Translations under genes and position numbers: made by a program
Shown here: piece after piece, positions 16,150-25,230 of the stretch
How positions within the stretch are numbered: the stretch's first letter is position 1
Layout: each line of letters begins with the position of its first letter
Notes under the pieces: model-generated
Databases searched by the model: none
What the model saw: only the letters and a program-made list of their open reading frames with translations
What the model was told of the DNA's origin: nothing
Assembly: GCA_017886875.1 (NCBI GenBank)
Contig: JAGHIZ010000014.1
Coordinates: 1-51,383 of the forward strand
DNA length: 51,383 nt
Reading direction: 5' to 3'
Origin: Butyricicoccus sp.
Lineage (GTDB): Bacteria; Bacillota; Clostridia; Oscillospirales; Butyricicoccaceae

Positions 16150-16767
16150 TTATAATGACAAAATATTGCTTATAATCTTAGCAGGATTTTCAACCTTTCT
16201 ATCAGCTAGAACACGCACAATTTCATCAAGCTTTAAAATAGCTGTTTCATCATATAAATAACCTTTTTCTGGCTTTACAGTTCTATCCACTTTACCATAA
16301 ACAACACATGAAATACTGGTATTTCTCTTGATACGATATGCGTATTGTATAGCAAGTTTCATTGTCATAGACAGTGGTTTTGTACCAAAAGTAACGCATA
16401 AAAACAGTTCATCATCTTCATTTGTATACTCTATTAGCTTCTGGAATGTTTCTAAATGATATGATACTGATTCATCTGTGTCAATTTCAATGCAGTTTAT
16501 AGCCTTGCATATAATGCCTTTATCCTCGCAAATTTCATTTAACTGAGTTTTAAAAATTTCAAAGTTATAACGTGCATTTTCAGATTTTTCTAAAACTACA
16601 ACAACTTCAAATTCTTCACCTTTTTCAACATAACCATTTATAGCCGAAAGAATAGGAAATGATATCTTTTTATTTATTTCCAATTTTTCGTTGTCCACTG
16701 TCTTATAATAATATTCGCCCAATTTTCCCTTTGGTTGTAGTGGTATAGCTGTAAAAAACTTCTTCAT
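16150..16767 (-). CDS. CARF-domain protein without an effector domain
   Basis: 205 aa, ATG at 16767 overlapping the previous stop as ATGA, with AAAGGAAG upstream. Rossmann-like: opening strand FFTAIPLQP, EVVVVLEKSE, and the CARF ligand motif LFLCVTFGTKPLSMTM near residue 125, followed by a helix and CVVYGKV. This fits the CARF domain of Csx1/Csm6/TM1812 proteins, which bind cyclic oligoadenylate. No HEPN, PD-(D/E)xK or HTH domain follows, so it must signal to another protein or degrade the ligand (ring nuclease). Tight coupling with the sigma-like gene suggests that it controls it. Confidence 0.72.
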   Translation of the reverse strand: MKKFFTAIPLQPKGKLGEYYYKTVDNEKLEINKKISFPILSAINGYVEKGEEFEVVVVLEKSENARYNFEIFKTQLNEICEDKGIICKAINCIEIDTDESVSYHLETFQKLIEYTNEDDELFLCVTFGTKPLSMTMKLAIQYAYRIKRNTSISCVVYGKVDRTVKPEKGYLYDETAILKLDEIVRVLADRKVENPAKIISNILSL

Positions 16768-18581
16768 TTATTTTTTCTTCCTTTCTGTGTTGTAACCGAA
16801 CCGCTAAACTTTTGCAACAGTGCCTGCATAGGGTCTAATGGCTCATTATTTGTATCATCATCATTATTGCGTACATCGCTTATACTTGGCAATGCTTTTT
16901 CACCCTTGTTATGAGTGCCAAGTGCCATATATTTCACTTCATCATCAAATCTGACTTTGGATTTTATATATATAAAGTCTTTTATAATATCCTCGTCCAA
17001 TAATGTTTTCTTTTTGCTTTCAAGCTGTTTAATTGCAAATTTATCATATGCTTTTATATAATTTTTAATATCTTCGTCTGATTTTTGGTTTGCTTTATTG
17101 CATAAACCATCAAAACTATACATATCTTCAAAATTGAATTCGGTTAATTTATCAATTTTCAATTTCATTCTGCCGAAACCATAAGGTTTAGCCATGCCTA
17201 TTTGCTGATAACAGTTATCTTCAAGCTGTAACGACCACAACAATAGCCCAAGTTCATCTTCTGTAAGATTTTTATAATGTATCACTCCAGAAAATACACT
17301 TCCCACATCAAGCGGTTTAAGTTCGGTTGCAACCTTTTCGTTTGCATTAGGTGGTAAATCCGCCTGTGCAGGTTTAAGCCAATATTGTTTGTATCCACGC
17401 AAGGCAAAATTTTCTTCATTATAGTACTTTCCGTCTTTTGAGTATGCTCTGTAATAACTTGGTCTTGGTTCTCCTAAAACAGTTTTTATATTTTTTATCT
17501 GATTAGGTTCATTTACAAGCTCTAAATCTTCAAAGAACACTCTTGAATGATAAGCATAGTTCTTAGTAGCGTAACCAAATATAGCATGAGGATAATCTAT
17601 AAATATTTCTTTCTCATCTGCCCTTCGCAAATGAGAATTTGGCAAGCCTTTAGATAACTTATTTGAATAACCTATACGCAAAAATCTTGACATACCAAAA
17701 TAAATATGACCATCATGATAAATAAAAAATATAGGCTTAGGTTGTCCATCTTTTGGTAAATCCCAAAATTCTTTTTCTGGTGTTAATGTATTGCGACGGT
17801 TTTCAAAATCAACTTTATATGAAGTAATATCATCATCTTTTATTTGCAAAGGTTCAGCATTTGTATCCATTTCTGGGAATAGATAAAGAGGATTAACCTT
17901 TCCTGTTTTTTCGCCAACTGGTCTACCTGTGCAAAGTAAAAAACCCTTTTTAGCTTTTATATTTTTATCAAAAATATTTGCACCATTATCCGTTTGTTGA
18001 TAACTAACTTTAAAAGTACAAGCAACTTTATCTGCATATTGTTTTACATCTTGCTGTGTTCTAGGAACTCTAATAACGGGTGATACAGTTGGAAGTATAA
18101 AATAATTTTTACCTTTTTTATAAATATACCCTGATTTTACGTTATTAGGTATAGCAACGGACTTGCCAGACTTATTCTTTATAATCTTAATATCAAGTGC
18201 AGTAGCATAATACTTTTTTAACTCACCACATACACTTTTAGATGCTATATCTCTAAAATAAATTTGATAATCTTCTATATCTTCTCCACTGCGAACAAGA
18301 CCAAAACCTAAAATCTGCATATTTTCTCTTATCATACCTCTCAACGATGATGCAGGAATTTTAAATTTTCCATCACTATCTTTATAAAAATCTCTTTCGG
18401 TGCTAGATATATAAACAGGGGTTTCAGCCTTCATAGTTATATGTATTTCACCTGTTTTAAGTGATTTATCAATTTTACTCCAATTCGGCAAATCATCTGG
18501 ACTTTCATATCGCTCAATAACCTTATTAGCAAACGGTACAAAGTTATATGGTGCATAAGCTGTTTTATTATCTTCTTGCAT
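16764..18581 (-). CDS. RAMP protein of the TIGR03986 family (type III-D Cas7-like)
   Basis: 605 aa from ATG at 18581 (MQEDNKTAYAPYNFVPF), which has GGGAGGGG upstream; the frame upstream overlaps csx19. The N-terminal 'APYNFVPF', the RAMP loop IPASSLRGMIREN near 78 and the late glycine loop GMAKPYGFGRMKL near 470 are hallmarks of this large RAMP family, found in type III-D operons as a backbone subunit. A charged tail (about 560-605) is of unknown use. Four-base overlap with the CARF gene. Confidence 0.85.
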   Translation of the reverse strand: MQEDNKTAYAPYNFVPFANKVIERYESPDDLPNWSKIDKSLKTGEIHITMKAETPVYISSTERDFYKDSDGKFKIPASSLRGMIRENMQILGFGLVRSGEDIEDYQIYFRDIASKSVCGELKKYYATALDIKIIKNKSGKSVAIPNNVKSGYIYKKGKNYFILPTVSPVIRVPRTQQDVKQYADKVACTFKVSYQQTDNGANIFDKNIKAKKGFLLCTGRPVGEKTGKVNPLYLFPEMDTNAEPLQIKDDDITSYKVDFENRRNTLTPEKEFWDLPKDGQPKPIFFIYHDGHIYFGMSRFLRIGYSNKLSKGLPNSHLRRADEKEIFIDYPHAIFGYATKNYAYHSRVFFEDLELVNEPNQIKNIKTVLGEPRPSYYRAYSKDGKYYNEENFALRGYKQYWLKPAQADLPPNANEKVATELKPLDVGSVFSGVIHYKNLTEDELGLLLWSLQLEDNCYQQIGMAKPYGFGRMKLKIDKLTEFNFEDMYSFDGLCNKANQKSDEDIKNYIKAYDKFAIKQLESKKKTLLDEDIIKDFIYIKSKVRFDDEVKYMALGTHNKGEKALPSISDVRNNDDDTNNEPLDPMQALLQKFSGSVTTQKGRKNK

Positions 18582-18583
18582 AT

Positions 18584-18946
18584 TTACCCCTCCCATTTGC
18601 TAAGACATGTTAAAGCAATATATGCCTGTCCATCTTCATCTGCACTTAATATTCTTTTGACGGTTAATCTATTACCAAATTTTTTGTTGTTATCAAGATT
18701 ATAGGTTGCTATTAAACAATCATCATTAGGCTCAGTTTTTATTAAAACAGAATTTTGCAAACCATTTTTCATAAAAAATCTAATTTCTGTGTTTTCATTG
18801 AAAAATTTTGCATCTATAATCTTATGAAAATCAATATTTTCAGGTGTTTTGCCTAAGTATACATCTTCAAAGGTGCGAATAAGAGCAAATGGCAATGTTT
18901 TAGCCATATCCATTGCTATTTCATGCTGTAATTTTTCTGTTTTCAC
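18584..18946 (-). CDS. csx19: Csx19-like small subunit of type III-D
   Basis: 120 aa from GTG at 18946, chosen because GGAGGTG lies ten bases upstream and GTG overlaps the previous TGA. Contains EIRFFMKNG near residue 58, similar to a motif in Csx19, and is in the usual place next to RAMP genes of III-D operons. Role of Csx19 is not settled; it may act as a small (Cas11-like) subunit. Confidence 0.55.
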   Translation of the reverse strand: MKTEKLQHEIAMDMAKTLPFALIRTFEDVYLGKTPENIDFHKIIDAKFFNENTEIRFFMKNGLQNSVLIKTEPNDDCLIATYNLDNNKKFGNRLTVKRILSADEDGQAYIALTCLSKWEG

Positions 18947-20187
18947 GCTTTTAACACCTCCACCCAATCCTTAAACAAGTTATCATTATCATTTAAAGTT
19001 AAATTGTCATTATTAAATACTAATTCGGCTTTTTTACCATCTGGAGTATTAGCAGTTACTTTATCTACTTTTATATATCCCTTACCAGTAGCACTACCAC
19101 TTCCAAATGTATAGAGTCCTAAAGCTAAATCTCTAAGAGCAAAAATCATCAAAGCTAATGCCATTTTATCATGTTCAGGCACACAGATTTTTATATTTAT
19201 AGCACTTTTAAGAGGTTCTTCGATAAATAAACCCTGTCTTATCACACCAGCTGTAAATTTATTTATGCGAATACGTGATATTTTATTTGGTTTATCATCA
19301 AGATAAGCATCTTCAAAAATAACTGAACCTTTTAAAGCATTATCATTATTTTCATTTGAGGCACAGCCAAAAATATTATTTACTATATCGCTATCAAGAT
19401 TTAATAATTGTGCAATGTGCTCTACTCTGTTTCTAACTGCACCCTTTATTGATGAAGCTGGCAATATAGCTTTTTTATTTTCATATATATTCTCAGTTAT
19501 TCTTTGTTTACTATCATATCTTGCATTTGATGCTTTTATAAGTATCTTATCAGCTAAACCATATAAATTGAAAATAATATATTTTTTATTTTCTAATTTT
19601 GGAAGATTAAATTCTTGTGCTTTATTTATATCATTTATCCAATCATTTCTATCATCAGCATTAAACATATCAAACTGCTGTTTTTTAACATATATCTTAA
19701 CTTTTCCAAATCCATTTGTTTTGTTAGCACCTAATTGAATTTCACCACTATCTAATGCTGATAATATTTGCTCTATACTGAAAATTTGTTCTTTTGTATC
19801 TTCAAACCCCAACCAAGTAATACAAAAATCAAATTTAGAGCCTTTTGAAATATGTGCTACATCAAATTTTGCACTCTTTTTAGCTGTTCCTGTTTTATTG
19901 TCCATCCTTAGACGTGGACGAATTTGTTTAATGCTACTATTTTGAAACTGTGCACATGATACTATGACTGAACTACCAAGGTCATTATATCCAAAAATAT
20001 TATTTGCTGTTATTTCATCTAACCAATCACGCATAGCACCTGCAATAGAAGTACCTTCTATTATATATTTACCATTGCAATCTGTTAATAACAGCTGAGT
20101 ATCTCCACTTTCTCCGCCTGTTCTTAGTGGGGTTATACATTCTGCTGTTATATAATATTTAACAGCATGTGTGAATGTCGCATTCAT
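18943..20187 (-). CDS. Tandem double-RAMP Cas7-like protein
   Basis: 414 aa from ATG at 20187 (MNATFTHAVKYY) with AAAGGGGA upstream. Two Cas7-type RAMP modules in one chain: the first with IIEGTSIAGAMRDW near 45 and NKTNGFGKVKI near 155, the second with ILPASSIKGAVRNRVEH near 245 and GSGSATGKGYIKV near 375. Each module would form one backbone position along the crRNA, as in other fused III-D/III-E effectors. It begins 1 base after csx10 and overlaps csx19 by four bases. Confidence 0.85.
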   Translation of the reverse strand: MNATFTHAVKYYITAECITPLRTGGESGDTQLLLTDCNGKYIIEGTSIAGAMRDWLDEITANNIFGYNDLGSSVIVSCAQFQNSSIKQIRPRLRMDNKTGTAKKSAKFDVAHISKGSKFDFCITWLGFEDTKEQIFSIEQILSALDSGEIQLGANKTNGFGKVKIYVKKQQFDMFNADDRNDWINDINKAQEFNLPKLENKKYIIFNLYGLADKILIKASNARYDSKQRITENIYENKKAILPASSIKGAVRNRVEHIAQLLNLDSDIVNNIFGCASNENNDNALKGSVIFEDAYLDDKPNKISRIRINKFTAGVIRQGLFIEEPLKSAINIKICVPEHDKMALALMIFALRDLALGLYTFGSGSATGKGYIKVDKVTANTPDGKKAELVFNNDNLTLNDNDNLFKDWVEVLKA

Positions 20188-20188
20188 T

Positions 20189-22141
20189 TTATTTCCCCTT
20201 TCTACTGTAATCAAATAGCATACAAAGTAGTTTTAAACGCTCAATAGTATTATCCTCTTCACAATCAACATTTAAAGTTTTAGATAATGGAGTTTCAAGC
20301 ACATTATTAATAAAAATGCTTATATTTTTAAAACGATTTGAATGCACTGCACCTCTATCTTTTATATTTTTCTCTAAATGTATAGTTAACGCTGATATAT
20401 CACCATTATTTATAATACTATGCTCACATATTGCCTGTATTTCACCGAGCTGGCTTTTAGACAGATTATCTTTATATAAAACGTTTTCATTATCCATAAT
20501 CCAACTATATTTTGCACGTCTTATATTTGCATCTGTTTTAATCGGTTGTTTTTCTTTATTTTCCATTGCTTGCTTTGTGGTTATATCTTCAATATATTTA
20601 TTTTTAATAAATAGCACTTGTCCAAAACCTTCAGATAATCTAATTCCCAAGCCATTTTTATTAATTTTTTGTATTGCTAATAAACTTGGTTTTGATGAAC
20701 ATTTAAGTTTAAATATACTTCCTCTATCATACATAGAATATGAAGGTAAACGACAACCATATTTACGATTGTAACCTTGAAAATCTCTCGTTGATGTACT
20801 GCAAAAAACAATTTTTACATTTTCGATTTCAAGCATTTTTGCAATTTCTTGTAAATCAATTCCACAAGGCTCACCGTTATCATTTAACATACAAGTAGGT
20901 GAAATACACAATAAATATAATTCATTTGATATAATATCAGCTGAATTATAGCTATAATCTAGCCATTTTGGAGCATTTACACTCTGAATATTTGAAAGTG
21001 TACATTTTCCAAAACCAGAAAATCTATCTGCACCAATCCATATTTCAGATGTTAACACTTTACATATGACACTGGCTATTTCAGGATTATCTAATAAAAT
21101 ATATCCTGTAAAGTCTTGATTTTCATTTATATGATGTGTTTGATATATATTTTTATCCTGTCGCATTATACGAGTATGACCACTTGTTTTGCTAGACCAA
21201 AATTTTATGTTTTGACCATCTATCGAACAACAAGTTCCCAGTTTAACTCTTTTTTTACCAGAAACATCATTATTTAAAACATTTACTACACTATCACCGA
21301 TTTTATTACCGTAAAAACCCATAATAGGAGGCAATTCACTTTCATTTTCAATACTAGGAAGAGCATTTAAAAATTTAATATTATCAGACAGTAAAATATC
21401 TTTATACTGTTCAAAAATATCTGTATATTTACTCGCAAGCTCACTAAGAACCATACCACGAATTGCCGAACCAGAGATATAATCATTTGTTTGATATGAA
21501 TTATCATTACTTTTAGAAATATCAGTCATTAAAATAGGTAAATCAGTATGTAAATTATATCTAATACAGCTTGCTGTTTGAATAGATGGTATATTATCAC
21601 ATATATAACCCTCAGATACTTCTAGTTTTACACTTCCAAAACCTCTATTTCTCATTGTTCCAAGCCATTTAATTGACTTTATAGCATCTATTAAAAGTTT
21701 TTTATCAGTATCTAAACATTCAATATAACCTTTGAAACATAAACCTTTTTTAATACAACTTGCAGAACGCAAAGAACCATCCTTTATAATGCCATCTTGT
21801 AGCTGTGTAAACACTTTTGATATATAACAACTTTCTGGACTTTTAGTTTTATCCTTTAATGTAAAATTGGTTAAATTTATTAGTCTTCCACCCGATAATC
21901 CATTCCAACCAATATCACCTAAAAGCTCAGTCAAAGTGTTATCATTTATGCCATTCCATACAAGTAAATTTGAAAGATTTTCTCTTAAAATCCCTTTAAA
22001 TGTTGAGCCACTTAAATATGGATAACCATTTTCATCAGCTTTTACTGAAATATCATCTCCCGCAGGTACACTATAACCACAACCAAAAATGGTATCAGAC
22101 TTTAAAGTCATATCTATATTGAGTTTTATACGCTTACTCAT
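20189..22141 (-). CDS. csx10: Csx10-type protein with an N-terminal Cas7-like module
   Basis: 650 aa. The first 190 residues form one RAMP module (LSGSTFKGILREN near 43, GTMRNRGFGSVKL near 160). A second starts near 195 (ISGSAIRGMVLSEL). The C-terminal part has the Csx10 signature DFQGYNRKYGCRLPSYSMYD, then RGSIFKLKC and GIRLSEGFGQVLF. Csx10 is the marker of subtype III-D and is Cas5-like, capping the crRNA handle. At 650 aa it is longer than usual, which fits fusion with a Cas7-like unit. Overlaps cas10 by ATGA. Confidence 0.8.
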   Translation of the reverse strand: MSKRIKLNIDMTLKSDTIFGCGYSVPAGDDISVKADENGYPYLSGSTFKGILRENLSNLLVWNGINDNTLTELLGDIGWNGLSGGRLINLTNFTLKDKTKSPESCYISKVFTQLQDGIIKDGSLRSASCIKKGLCFKGYIECLDTDKKLLIDAIKSIKWLGTMRNRGFGSVKLEVSEGYICDNIPSIQTASCIRYNLHTDLPILMTDISKSNDNSYQTNDYISGSAIRGMVLSELASKYTDIFEQYKDILLSDNIKFLNALPSIENESELPPIMGFYGNKIGDSVVNVLNNDVSGKKRVKLGTCCSIDGQNIKFWSSKTSGHTRIMRQDKNIYQTHHINENQDFTGYILLDNPEIASVICKVLTSEIWIGADRFSGFGKCTLSNIQSVNAPKWLDYSYNSADIISNELYLLCISPTCMLNDNGEPCGIDLQEIAKMLEIENVKIVFCSTSTRDFQGYNRKYGCRLPSYSMYDRGSIFKLKCSSKPSLLAIQKINKNGLGIRLSEGFGQVLFIKNKYIEDITTKQAMENKEKQPIKTDANIRRAKYSWIMDNENVLYKDNLSKSQLGEIQAICEHSIINNGDISALTIHLEKNIKDRGAVHSNRFKNISIFINNVLETPLSKTLNVDCEEDNTIERLKLLCMLFDYSRKGK

Positions 22142-23613
22142 TCTTGCACCTCTTTCAAACTTTGAAAATTGTCCATCATTTCTATGGCATCAAGGAATAA
22201 ACAATATTTTTCATTATCTATCTGCATAAATGGTGTTTTTTCAAGTTGTTCATTTTGAGAAAGCATTCGTGTAAATTTTTCCCAAAGTTTTGTTTTATCT
22301 CTATAAATTGCATTTGTAGCATTATAAATTAAATCTGCAATTTGTTTATCATGCATATAAAACTTTGTTTCAATTTCACCCTGTTTCAGAGCCTGTCTAA
22401 ACTCTTTTATTTTACTTCTTGCAATCGTTTCAGATTGTATAGCTGTACAAAGTGTAGAAAAGAAATCATAATTTCTAATATTTATAGTTTTTTCATGTTC
22501 TATATCTTCATAGCAATTTACAACAACTGGTCGTAAGCTCAAATTATTATTATCTTCTGTTATATAATCTTTACGAATTTCTGAGAGTTCATTTTTTAGC
22601 TGACCAAATTCAATATGCCAATCTATAGCCGAAACCGAACCATTTTCATCAATACTAACACCGAATTTTTTAGCATTACTACACAGTTGTTCTGAAAGCT
22701 CATACGCTTTATAAAATGGGAATTTCTTATGTACTAAAACCACACCTGCACACGCTGAATAAAACATGTTATCAACTTCATTTTTCATAGTAGTTAAGTT
22801 CTCTATAAAAATTCTGGCACATTCAAGACCAATTTTACCTGATGTTACAAAACACACATCATCGCCTGCTAAGATAATAGGTCTTATTGGCAATTTATTA
22901 TATGTAATTTTATCAGATAGTATAATTTTTTCAACTGTTTTATTAAATGCTGTTTCAAAATCTGATTGTATTGTTCTACTAAATTTATCAAGTAAACTTC
23001 TACATTCATTCCAATCATTTTTTGCCTCTTGATAAATATTGTCTACACGTTTGCCCATTGCATTACCATCTATATGAACAATTGCTATAAAATTATCATT
23101 ATCAATAACAATATCATCAAATTCTTTAGCAAATTCATATCCGTTTGGAGGTGCTATTATATCATTAAAACATTTTTTATCTATATATGTTTTTATATCT
23201 AGTTTTTCAACACCTATGCTGATTTGTCTAAAAGCTGTTTCTCTTATAGATTTCTTTTCTTCAAGTGCTTTTGAAAGCTCTTTAAGATTTTCTCCAGCAG
23301 AGAGCTTATCATTAAAAAACATTTTCTTCGCAAAAAGCTCCATTTTGGGAAATTCTTTTAAAACAGTTTTTGTCACATCATTTATAAATTTATAAGCTGT
23401 TTTATCATCGTCAAACTGCAAAATTGTATGCCCACCACCAGAATACACAAAATTATCATTTTTATTATATACTTTTGATGCATACTCAAAAAACGCTGAA
23501 CTTGTAACATAGTTAATCTCATTAGAACGGTTTATATTTTCTTTTAACCCTTTTTCAGAAAATATATATTCTTGTTTCTTTGAAACTTCTAGAATGACTA
23601 AAATTTTTTTCAA
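22138..23613 (-). CDS. cas10: Cas10 of type III-D, no HD domain, AGDD palm motif
   Basis: 491 aa from TTG at 23613 with GGGAGGTG seven bases upstream. It begins directly with the first palm (KILVILEVSKKQEYIF, FVYSGGGHTILQF) and lacks the HD nuclease domain. The second palm has VHIDGNAMGKRV near 180 and LAGDDVCFV, so the GGDD signature is AGDD at residues 249-252; both aspartates are kept. Cas10 palms make cyclic oligoadenylate from ATP when target RNA binds. Loss of HD removes the DNase arm, leaving signalling as the likely output, in line with the CARF gene downstream. First gene of the operon. Confidence 0.85.
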   Translation of the reverse strand: MKKILVILEVSKKQEYIFSEKGLKENINRSNEINYVTSSAFFEYASKVYNKNDNFVYSGGGHTILQFDDDKTAYKFINDVTKTVLKEFPKMELFAKKMFFNDKLSAGENLKELSKALEEKKSIRETAFRQISIGVEKLDIKTYIDKKCFNDIIAPPNGYEFAKEFDDIVIDNDNFIAIVHIDGNAMGKRVDNIYQEAKNDWNECRSLLDKFSRTIQSDFETAFNKTVEKIILSDKITYNKLPIRPIILAGDDVCFVTSGKIGLECARIFIENLTTMKNEVDNMFYSACAGVVLVHKKFPFYKAYELSEQLCSNAKKFGVSIDENGSVSAIDWHIEFGQLKNELSEIRKDYITEDNNNLSLRPVVVNCYEDIEHEKTINIRNYDFFSTLCTAIQSETIARSKIKEFRQALKQGEIETKFYMHDKQIADLIYNATNAIYRDKTKLWEKFTRMLSQNEQLEKTPFMQIDNEKYCLFLDAIEMMDNFQSLKEVQE

Positions 23614-23691
23614 TCTAAAGCACCTCCCAAAATATATATCATATCCATATTATAACATAAAATATATCTTTTAAAAATTTACTTATAATTA

Positions 23692-23725
23692 TTATTCGTA
23701 AGCAAAAAGTATTTTTTCAGAGATA
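23692..23725 (-). promoter_or_regulatory. Bipartite ECF-promoter-like element, copy 7, before the III-D cas operon
   Basis: CTGAAAAAA-N13-CGAATAATAA on the minus strand, about 80 bases before the TTG start of cas10. It shares the TTTTTGCTTACGA part with copy 1. Its presence here means that the operon carrying the sigma-like gene would be part of the same regulon. Confidence 0.68.
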
Positions 23726-23726
23726 A

Positions 23727-23763
23727 AAATAACCGCTGTCCTATCAAAGGTCAGCGGTTTTTA
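23727..23763. terminator. Terminator between array A2 and the III-D operon promoter
   Basis: AACCGCTG (23731-23738) pairs with CAGCGGTT (23752-23759); T-rich on both sides. It would stop minus-strand transcripts of array A2 just before the element at 23692. Confidence 0.8.
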
Positions 23764-23775
23764 GTTTGCTGTGGA

Positions 23776-24064
23776 ATTTCCGTCCCCTTGCGGGGGTGAG
23801 TTGCATAGTGGATTTACAGACGAACAACGTAAAGAATATTGGGAATTTCCGTCCCCTTACGGGGGTGAGTTGCATAATGTGCACCATTTGGTCATTTCGT
23901 ATGGATAGATGAGTTTCCGTCCCCTTGCGGGGGTGAGTTGCATAATCTTAAATTGTGTTTAAAGAATGTAAAAACATAAGGTTTCCGTCCCCTTGCGGGG
24001 GTGAGTTGCATATGCTGTTAAACCGAATGATTAAACAAGCAAAGGAGTTTCCGTCCCCTTGCGG
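23776..24064 (-). CRISPR. CRISPR array A2, leaderless, truncated at its upstream end
   Basis: Four full type A repeats (23776, 23845, 23913, 23981) and an 18-base partial repeat (24047-24064) with spacers of 37, 36, 36 and 34 bases. On the minus strand the partial repeat would be the first, so leader and promoter have been lost; only read-through could express it, and the terminator at 24111 lies in between. Several spacers read as open coding frames on the plus strand (for example GFTDEQRKEYW at 23808-23844), the sense expected of targets of minus-strand crRNA. Confidence 0.92.
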
Positions 24065-24110
24065 AGTACAGTATTATATTAACATAAAACTAACTGAATT
24101 TCAATATAAA

Positions 24111-24136
24111 GGTGCGAAACTAATTTAGCTCGCACC
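24111..24136. terminator. Terminator of the III-A csm operon
   Basis: GGTGCGA / TCGCACC stem-loop right after csm5 on the minus strand, followed by TTTATATT. The GTGCGA word recurs in the A leaders. Confidence 0.7.
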
Positions 24137-24142
24137 AATATA

Positions 24143-25225
24143 TTATTGTATTTCAAGACTACAAGCACCCATTTCATATAAAGCATTTTGATAAACTGTG
24201 CATTTTAGCATATGAGGCGAAACCTTAAAATCATTTCTATGTCCATGCTGTCTGCGTATTTTAGGATTTGGCAGAGTTGCATCTATTGTTTTTGCAACAA
24301 GTTTTACACCTGTTTTTCCAAAAAGCGGATACATAAATGTTTTTGTAGCATAACCACAGCCACCACCAAGATATATATTACAATCTCCATGATATGCATT
24401 TGACATAAAATGATTTCTAAAATTATCATTATATTGCTTTACAAATGAATTTAGTGCATTTAAAATCATTTCTTTTGTATATGGACATCTTGAATTGTCT
24501 ATGGTTAGTGAAAATTTTATTTTTGTGTTTGGTTTTATACATTCACGCAAAATAGGCAACTTTTTTTCAGTACCGTTTATAGTTACATCTATTTTTTGAC
24601 ATAAGACAAGGTCATCTGTTGATAATGGCTCACTATCGCATATAATAAGACCTGATAACACATCATTAACAACATTATATTTTTTATCACTAAAGCTGAG
24701 TGTATTGAAAACTGTTTGTTCAATACCAGTTGTTTCTCTGGCTAAAAGTCTATTTCTTTTATCAGAAAAATTATTATGCTCAATATCTTGTTTATATCTT
24801 GAAAATTTGTTTGGTTTTTGCATGATTTCAGCAGATAATAAAGCGGTTCTTATAGCACCTTTTAAACTGCTTGCTGGTATATATGGTTTATTATATTTAT
24901 CTTTTATAAATGGCATAATTTCTTTTTTGCCACGATTTTCAAAAACAACATCTTGACAGTCAATGTCATAAATACAAAACTCTTTGTAATTTTTTATGTT
25001 TTTATTTCTTAACCAAATAGCAAAATCAATATTATCCCTAAGTAAATAATCTTCGTAATCATTTAAAAGATTATTTTCTGTTAAAAAGTTAAACATTTTA
25101 ACCATATCTGGTATATAAACTTTGTTTTCAAACTTATTAAAAATATATTCTTTTTTAGATATTGTTAGACCATTTCCAATAAAAATAGGACTATTTGTTG
25201 TCAGTATAACAGTATAGTTTTTCAT
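24143..25225 (-). CDS. csm5: Csm5 (type III-A RAMP)
   Basis: 360 aa, last gene of the csm operon. RAMP motif YIPASSLKGAIRTALLSAE near residue 118, followed by the Csm5-typical middle and a late GGGCGYATKTFMYPLFG near 285. Csm5 caps the 3' end of the crRNA-bound backbone and recruits trimming nucleases. Lies 5 bases after csm4. Confidence 0.9.
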   Translation of the reverse strand: MKNYTVILTTNSPIFIGNGLTISKKEYIFNKFENKVYIPDMVKMFNFLTENNLLNDYEDYLLRDNIDFAIWLRNKNIKNYKEFCIYDIDCQDVVFENRGKKEIMPFIKDKYNKPYIPASSLKGAIRTALLSAEIMQKPNKFSRYKQDIEHNNFSDKRNRLLARETTGIEQTVFNTLSFSDKKYNVVNDVLSGLIICDSEPLSTDDLVLCQKIDVTINGTEKKLPILRECIKPNTKIKFSLTIDNSRCPYTKEMILNALNSFVKQYNDNFRNHFMSNAYHGDCNIYLGGGCGYATKTFMYPLFGKTGVKLVAKTIDATLPNPKIRRQHGHRNDFKVSPHMLKCTVYQNALYEMGACSLEIQ

Positions 25226-25230
25226 TGTTG

